DNA of 64,000 nt from Streptomyces sp. AC550_RSS872 (GTDB taxonomy: Bacteria; Actinomycetota; Actinomycetes; Streptomycetales; Streptomycetaceae). Both the position numbers and the translations under genes were made by a program. Positions within the stretch are counted from its first letter, which is position 1, and every line of letters begins with the position of its first letter. The stretch spans positions 124,001 through 188,000 of the forward strand of contig NZ_JAGMUL010000042.1 in the NCBI RefSeq assembly GCF_019049285.1, written 5' to 3'. Shown one piece after another: positions 59,695 through 64,000 of the stretch. The notes beneath the pieces were generated by a model that was given only the letters and a program-made list of their open reading frames with translations, was not told where the DNA came from and did not search any database.

Positions 59695-60708
59695 TCAGTG
59701 CTTGGCGGGCAGGAAGCCCACCTTGTCGTACGCCTGGGAGAGAGTCTCCGCGGCGACGGCACGCGCCTTCTCCGCGCCCTTGGCCAGCACCGAGTCCAGC
59801 GTCTCCGGGTCGTCCAGATACTGCTGGGTGCGCTCCCGGAAGGGCGTCACGAACTCGACCATGACCTCGGCGAGGTCCGTCTTGAGCGCACCGTAGCCCT
59901 TGCCGTCGTACTTCTGCTCCAGTTCCGCGATTCCCGTACCCGTGAGGGTCGAGTAGATCGTGAGCAGGTTGCTGACGCCCGGCTTGTTCTCGGCGTCGTA
60001 GCGGATGACGGTGTCGGTGTCGGTGACCGCGCTCTTGACCTTCTTGGCGGTGGCCTTGGGCTCGTCGAGCAGGTTAATGAGGCCCTTCGGCGTGGACGCC
60101 GACTTGCTCATCTTGATCGCCGGGTCCTGAAGGTCGTAGATCTTCGCCGTCTCCTTGAGGATGTACGGCTTCGGGAGTGTGAAGGTCTCGCCGAAGCGAC
60201 CGTTGAAGCGCGTGGCGAGGTCTCGGGTGAGCTCGATGTGCTGGCGCTGGTCCTCGCCGACCGGGACCTCGTTGGCCTGGTACAGCAGGATGTCCGCGAC
60301 CTGGAGGATCGGGTACGTGAACAGGCCGACCGAGGCACGGTCCGCGCCCTGCTTGGCCGACTTGTCCTTGAACTGGGTCATGCGGGACGCCTCGCCGAAG
60401 CCGGTGAGGCAGTTCATGACCCAGGCGAGCTGGGCGTGCTCGGGGACATGGCTCTGGACGAAGAGCGTGCAGCGCTCGGCGTCGAGTCCGGCCGCGAGGA
60501 GCTGGGCGGCGGCGAGACGGGTGTTGGCGCGCAGGTCGGCGGGGTCCTGCGGGAGCGTGATCGCGTGCAGGTCGACGACCATGTAGAACGCGTCGTGGGA
60601 CTCCTGGAGGGCAACCCACTGGCGGACGGCGCCGAGGTAGTTGCCGAGGTGGAACGAGCCTGCGGTGGGCTGGATTCCGGAGAGCACGCGGGGTCGGTCA
60701 GAGGCCAT
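59695..60708 (-). CDS. trpS: Tryptophanyl-tRNA synthetase
   Basis: A 337-residue class I aminoacyl-tRNA synthetase charging tRNA-Trp. ATP-binding signatures: HLGN in GSFHLGNYLGAVRQW (HIGH equivalent) and KMSKSAST (KMSKS). Further features PTGxxHLG-like SGIQPTAGSFHLG and YPILQVADILLYQANEVPVGEDQ of the tryptophan pocket. The start MASDRPRVLSG (60708) fits the family. Essential, so its intactness is expected. Confidence 0.96.
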   Translation of the reverse strand: MASDRPRVLSGIQPTAGSFHLGNYLGAVRQWVALQESHDAFYMVVDLHAITLPQDPADLRANTRLAAAQLLAAGLDAERCTLFVQSHVPEHAQLAWVMNCLTGFGEASRMTQFKDKSAKQGADRASVGLFTYPILQVADILLYQANEVPVGEDQRQHIELTRDLATRFNGRFGETFTLPKPYILKETAKIYDLQDPAIKMSKSASTPKGLINLLDEPKATAKKVKSAVTDTDTVIRYDAENKPGVSNLLTIYSTLTGTGIAELEQKYDGKGYGALKTDLAEVMVEFVTPFRERTQQYLDDPETLDSVLAKGAEKARAVAAETLSQAYDKVGFLPAKH

Positions 60709-60797
60709 GCTCACCATTCTCTCAGGTCTCGGGGGCCGGACTGGAACTGGTCGGAAACAGATGGGAACCGATCCGCCTGCCGCGGTGTAACAAGAGT

Positions 60798-61400
60798 GTG
60801 AGAACGCGGGAGGGGGGCCGCATCGTCGATGAGGCCGCGGTGATCGCACGTGTACGCGCCGGAGAGCCGGAGGCATACGCGCAGCTGGTGCGGGCCCATA
60901 CGGGCATCGCGCTCAGGGCGGCCGCCGCGCTCGGGGCGGGTGCGGACGCGGAGGACGTGGTGCAGCAGGCCTTCGTCAAGGCGTACTGCTCGCTGGGCCG
61001 GTTCAAGGACGGCTCGGCGTTCAAGCCCTGGCTGCTGGCGATCGTCGCCAATGAGACGAGGAACACAGTGCGTACGGCGGCCCGTCAGCGCACGCTCGCC
61101 GGGCGTGAGGCGGCCTTCGTGGAGGCCGAGCCACTGATACCGGAATCGGCGGACCCGGCGATGGCCGCGCTGGAGATAGAGCGCCGCGCCGCGCTCCAGG
61201 CCGCCCTGGAGAAACTGAGCGAGGAGCATCGCCTGGTCGTCACCTACCGCTATCTCCTCGAGATGGACGAGTCCGAGACCGCCCAGGCCCTGGGCTGGCC
61301 CCGGGGCACGGTGAAGTCCCGGCTGAACCGCGCGCTGCGGAAACTGGGGCGGTTGCTGCCGGATTTTCAGCCTCGGGAAGGAGGTGATGAGCATGAGTGA
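60798..61400 (+). CDS. ECF RNA polymerase sigma factor C
   Basis: A 200-residue ECF sigma factor. Region 2: AYAQLVRAHTGIALRAAAAL and DAEDVVQQAFVKAYCSLGRFK, then FKPWLLAIVANETRNTVRTAARQR; region 4: LEKLSEEHRLVVTYRYLLEMDESETAQALGWPRGTVKSRLNRALRKL (partly shown). The GTG at 60798 is taken as the start. A GGAACC-N16-TGTAAC sequence upstream at about 60765-60790 could be its own ECF promoter, unproven. It overlaps the next gene by 8 bp. Confidence 0.9.
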   Translation: MRTREGGRIVDEAAVIARVRAGEPEAYAQLVRAHTGIALRAAAALGAGADAEDVVQQAFVKAYCSLGRFKDGSAFKPWLLAIVANETRNTVRTAARQRTLAGREAAFVEAEPLIPESADPAMAALEIERRAALQAALEKLSEEHRLVVTYRYLLEMDESETAQALGWPRGTVKSRLNRALRKLGRLLPDFQPREGGDEHE

Positions 61401-62403
61401 CGCTCGCGAGCCGTACGACGGCAACGGCAACGGGCAGGAGGCGTACGGGAGCGAGGGAGGGCGTGCCTACGGACAGGACGGCGCCGGGGGCGATGGAGGC
61501 GCCGGTGCCCGGGGCCCCGGTGATCGCGGTCGGCCCGGCGAGGCGCCCCGGCTGCCCGAAGAGCTGCGGGCGCTCGGGCGGTCCCTGGACGCTCCGGGCG
61601 CGGCGGACGGCGCCGAGACGATGGTCGAGCGGGTGCTGGGGCAGTTGCTCGCCGAGCACGTGCCGGTTCCGGTGGCCGAGCCGCCGGGCGCCGCTGAGCG
61701 GCTGCGGGCGGTGCGGCGCTGGACGCGGGTGCGGTGGCGTTCGCTGACCGCGGCGCTGTGCGGCCTGCTGGGGGTGCTGGTGCTCACGCCTCCGGTGCGG
61801 GCGGCGGTCTTCGACTGGTTCGACTTCGCCGGGGTCGAGGTGCGGTACGACCCCTCGGCGGTCCCCTCCCCCGGCGCCGAGGTCCCGGGCTGCGGCCGCT
61901 CGGTGTCGCTCGCCGAGGCAGAGCGCCGGGCCGGCTTCGAGCCGCTGGTCCCGAAGGAGCTCGGCATGCCGGACACGGTCGCGGTGACGGGTGAGCCACG
62001 GGGGCGGTTCGTGGTGAGCCTGTGCTGGCGGGATGACGGACGCACGATACGGCTGGAGGAGCGGCGGGCGAGCCTGGACATCGGCTTCACCAAGACGGTG
62101 CGCGAGCAGCCGGAGTGGATCTCGCTGGGCCCGGACACGCCGAACGGCACCGGATCCGACCCGGCTCTGTGGTTCCCCCGACCGCACCTGCTGACGATCT
62201 GGCTGGTGGACGCGAGCGGGGAGCACTACACACGCGAGGAGCGGACGGCCGGCCCGACGCTGCTGTGGACCCACAGGGCCGACGGGGCCGACGGGGCCGA
62301 CCGCGAGACCGTGACGCTGCGACTGGAAGGCGTGGCGTCGAAGGAGCGGGCGGTGGGGGTCGCGCGGTCGCTCGGCCTGCCGTCCGCGGGGTCTTCGAAA
62401 TAG
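61393..62403 (+). CDS. Membrane protein downstream of ECF sigma C (putative anti-sigma)
   Basis: A 336-residue protein starting MSDAREPYDG, 8 nt after AAGGAGG; GTG 61384 and ATG 61387 are poorer. It has a long Gly/Asp/Arg-rich soluble N-terminus (about 105 residues), one hydrophobic segment (SLTAALCGLLGVLVLTPPVRAAVF), and an extracytoplasmic part with VPGCGRSVSLAEAERRAGFEPLVPKE and YTREERTAGPTLLW; the mature part has a pair of Cys (GCG, SLCW). Overlap with the sigma gene suggests coupled function as an anti-sigma. Not assigned to a known anti-sigma family. Confidence 0.75.
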   Translation: MSDAREPYDGNGNGQEAYGSEGGRAYGQDGAGGDGGAGARGPGDRGRPGEAPRLPEELRALGRSLDAPGAADGAETMVERVLGQLLAEHVPVPVAEPPGAAERLRAVRRWTRVRWRSLTAALCGLLGVLVLTPPVRAAVFDWFDFAGVEVRYDPSAVPSPGAEVPGCGRSVSLAEAERRAGFEPLVPKELGMPDTVAVTGEPRGRFVVSLCWRDDGRTIRLEERRASLDIGFTKTVREQPEWISLGPDTPNGTGSDPALWFPRPHLLTIWLVDASGEHYTREERTAGPTLLWTHRADGADGADRETVTLRLEGVASKERAVGVARSLGLPSAGSSK

Positions 62404-62520
62404 AGGGATCTTCGACATAGGTGGTTCGGGGTGGGAACCCAGTCGGGTCGGGCGGTGTACCAGAAGTGACACGCGGCTCGGGGACGGGCCGGATGGGGAT
62501 CGCTCGGGTTGGGGGTTCGG

Positions 62521-63339
62521 ATGTGGGGACATGAGGTCGGCAGCCGGGGAGTCCGGTCGCGCACGCTCGGGGCACAGAGGGGGCGGTGTCGTGAACTCAC
62601 GTCGCTGACCGGGGCGTTGACGGCAGCCCTCGCCCTGCTGCTGTGGGGCGCCGCGTCCCCTGCGTCGGCCGGAGGTCCGACGAGCGTGCTCCTGGTCTCC
62701 CCGGAGAGCACGGAGACGGCGGCGCTGTACTACTCGGACGTTCCCAACGTGGCGATGGTCGTCGCGGGCGGCACGGGAGCCACGACGGCGACGCGCTCGG
62801 GCGAGCAGCCCTTCGCCCGTCTCTGGCAGCTGTTGCAGCCGGCCTACGTCGGCACGGAACGGGTGCCGGAGGACTGGGTCGAGGGGCATCATCCGCCGAT
62901 ACGGATCACGGTGATCTGGGGACTGACCGGGGTCGGAGGCTGGCCGCAGACGAACCGGCCGCCCGGAGGCGATGTCGCCGTTCAGCGGCAGGATCAGCTG
63001 TTCGTGGCCGGGGACGGCACACCCTGGGTGCGGTCGGATCTCGCGCCGGAGCTGGAGGACGACGACATCCGCTGGCATCGGGCACCGCGTTCGGTCTTCG
63101 AGCGGCTGGATCTGGAAGAGCTGGTCGGCGTGTCGGAGGACAAGCTCACGGGGGCCACGACGGTCGAGGACCGGCCCGGCCCGGTGATCGGGGACGCGGG
63201 ATGGGCGGTGGCGGGGCTGGCCTTCGGATTCGCGACCGGCGTCGGTGGGACGCTGCTGATACGCCGCGCGGCGGCCCGGCCGGGAGCCGGACCGCCGCGG
63301 GAGGAACCACGTCAGGAGTTGATCGACCTGGACCTGTGA
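62521..63339 (+). CDS. Secreted, membrane-anchored protein of unknown function
   Basis: About 272 residues starting MWGHEVGSRGVRSRTLGAQ (ATG 62521; a TTG at 62509 is less likely). A cleavable-type signal (LTGALTAALALLLWGAASPAS) is followed by a soluble domain with RITVIWGLTGVGGWPQTN, a D/E-rich stretch (DLAPELEDDDIRWHR), and a C-terminal hydrophobic segment (WAVAGLAFGFATGVGGTLLI) with a basic tail. Not recognised. It follows the sigma/anti-sigma pair by 117 bp on the same strand and may belong to that regulon. Confidence 0.7.
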   Translation: MWGHEVGSRGVRSRTLGAQRGRCRELTSLTGALTAALALLLWGAASPASAGGPTSVLLVSPESTETAALYYSDVPNVAMVVAGGTGATTATRSGEQPFARLWQLLQPAYVGTERVPEDWVEGHHPPIRITVIWGLTGVGGWPQTNRPPGGDVAVQRQDQLFVAGDGTPWVRSDLAPELEDDDIRWHRAPRSVFERLDLEELVGVSEDKLTGATTVEDRPGPVIGDAGWAVAGLAFGFATGVGGTLLIRRAAARPGAGPPREEPRQELIDLDL

Positions 63340-63340
63340 G

Positions 63341-63363
63341 GCCCGCGGTGGATCGGCGCGGGC
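63341..63363. terminator. Hairpin between secreted protein and glyA
   Basis: GCCCGCG / CGCGGGC (63341-63347 / 63357-63363), 7-bp perfect stem, 9-nt loop, between convergent genes. Probably terminates the plus-strand gene. Confidence 0.45.
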
Positions 63364-63364
63364 G

Positions 63365-64000
63365 TCAGCCCAGGTCGATCTCCGGGTACAGCGGGAAGCC
63401 CGCCACGAGGTCGGTGGCGCGACGGGAGATCTCGTCGGCGATCTTCGGGTCGAGGACGTGCTGGGCCTTGGAGGGGGCGCCCTTGCTGGTGGTGCCGGGC
63501 TCGGTGGTGGTGAGGACGCGGTCGATGAGGGCGGCGACCTCGTCCATCTCGGCGGTGCCCAGGCCACGGGTGGTGAGGGCGGGGGTGCCGATGCGGATGC
63601 CGGAGGTGTACCAGGCTCCGTTGGGGTCGGCCGGGATCGCGTTGCGGTTGGTGACGATGCCGGACTCGAGGAGCGCGGCCTCGGCCTGGCGGCCGGTGAG
63701 GCCGTAGGAGGAGGCGACGTCGATCAGGTTGAGGTGGTTGTCGGTGCCGCCGGTGACCAGGGTCGCGCCCCGGCGCATCAGGCCCTCGGCCAGGGCGCGG
63801 GAGTTGTCGACGATGCGCTGGGCGTAGTCCTGGAAGGCAGGCTGACGGGCCTCGGCCAGGGCGACGGCCTTGGCGGCCATGACGTGCGGGAGCGGGCCGC
63901 CGAGGACCATCGGGCAGCCGCGGTCGACCTGGTCCTTGAGGGAGTCGTCGCACAGGACCATGCCGCCGCGCGGGCCGCGCAGCGACTTGTGGGTGGTGGT
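63365..64000 (-). CDS. glyA: Serine hydroxymethyltransferase (5' part cut by window edge)
   Basis: C-terminal about 210 residues of the PLP enzyme that converts serine and tetrahydrofolate to glycine and methylene-THF. At the window edge TTHKSLRGPRGGMVLCDDS carries the PLP-binding Lys. The remaining part has GGTDNHLNLIDV, GIRIGTPALTTRGLGTAEM and the C-terminus FPLYPEIDLG. The Ser/Thr-rich loop TTTEPGTTSKGAP is an actinobacterial-type insertion. The N-terminus lies beyond base 64000. Confidence 0.93.
   Translation of the reverse strand, partial: TTTHKSLRGPRGGMVLCDDSLKDQVDRGCPMVLGGPLPHVMAAKAVALAEARQPAFQDYAQRIVDNSRALAEGLMRRGATLVTGGTDNHLNLIDVASSYGLTGRQAEAALLESGIVTNRNAIPADPNGAWYTSGIRIGTPALTTRGLGTAEMDEVAALIDRVLTTTEPGTTSKGAPSKAQHVLDPKIADEISRRATDLVAGFPLYPEIDLG

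Overview
The window is high-G+C actinobacterial DNA of Streptomyces type: G/C-rich third codon positions, many GTG/TTG starts, lipoproteins with classical lipoboxes, several ECF sigma factors, and dispersed copies of a short repeat common in Streptomyces chromosomes. From memory, the gene order (BMP transporter, Kdn/sialic-type wall-polymer genes, ECF pairs, GH20, sdhCDAB, TetR, D-Ala carboxypeptidase, trpS, glyA) resembles the core-chromosome stretch around SCO4837-SCO4884 of S. coelicolor; I could not check this. I saw no phage, IS element, CRISPR array, rRNA or tRNA.

Layout. 1-6.1 kb: a nucleoside-type BMP/ABC uptake system on the minus strand (two paralogous lipoproteins, a double ATPase, two permeases); the three promoter regions share the 12-mer ACGCGCGTAGAC. 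6.3-11 kb: M20 amidohydrolase, a membrane protein, a methyltransferase, and a divergent CGNR-regulator/phosphoesterase pair around a long inverted repeat. 11.1-19.9 kb: a nonulosonic-acid (sialic acid/Kdn-like) polymer locus of two divergent arms: DUF6716, CMP-sugar synthetase-HAD fusion, NeuB and a DDG-type glycosyltransferase on minus; GT2, a polysialyltransferase-like protein and an acyltransferase on plus. 19.9-22.5 kb: a methylmalonyl-CoA-mutase-type large subunit and an L,D-transpeptidase. 22.7-26.6 kb: two paralogous ECF sigma/membrane-protein pairs. 26.8-32.7 kb: a lipoprotein, four small uncharacterised genes, a GH20 hexosaminidase and OHCU decarboxylase.

32.9-36.3 kb: the complete sdhCDAB operon (complex II), followed by a frameshifted secreted-protein remnant. 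36.7-40.1 kb: a translationally coupled trio of unknown function centred on a DUF4132 protein. 40.1-43.8 kb: VOC protein, a two-gene unit behind two perfect 14-bp palindromes, a secreted serine protease and a TetR regulator. 43.9-50.3 kb: MMPL exporter, an OmpR-type two-component pair and an orphan solute-binding protein. 50.5-53.6 kb: membrane metallophosphoesterase, a small membrane protein and a D-Ala-D-Ala carboxypeptidase. 53.5-58.8 kb: a BrkB/GtrA/UbiA/PAP2 minus operon facing DprE1 and DprE2 homologues, i.e. the mycobacterial decaprenyl-phospho-arabinose pathway in an organism type not expected to make arabinogalactan. 58.9-64 kb: 2'-5' RNA ligase-like protein, trpS, an ECF sigma/membrane-protein module, and the 3' part of glyA.

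Main themes are envelope biogenesis (wall polymer, L,D-transpeptidase, carboxypeptidase, DPA-type lipid-sugar genes), envelope-linked regulation (three ECF units, one two-component system) and core respiration/translation. The points I find most worth testing are the paired polymer-glycosyltransferase arms with a NeuB lacking its SAF domain, the DprE1/DprE2 locus with Ala at the benzothiazinone-target Cys, the DUF4132 trio, the tandem palindromic operators at 40.6 kb and the repeated operator of the BMP system.
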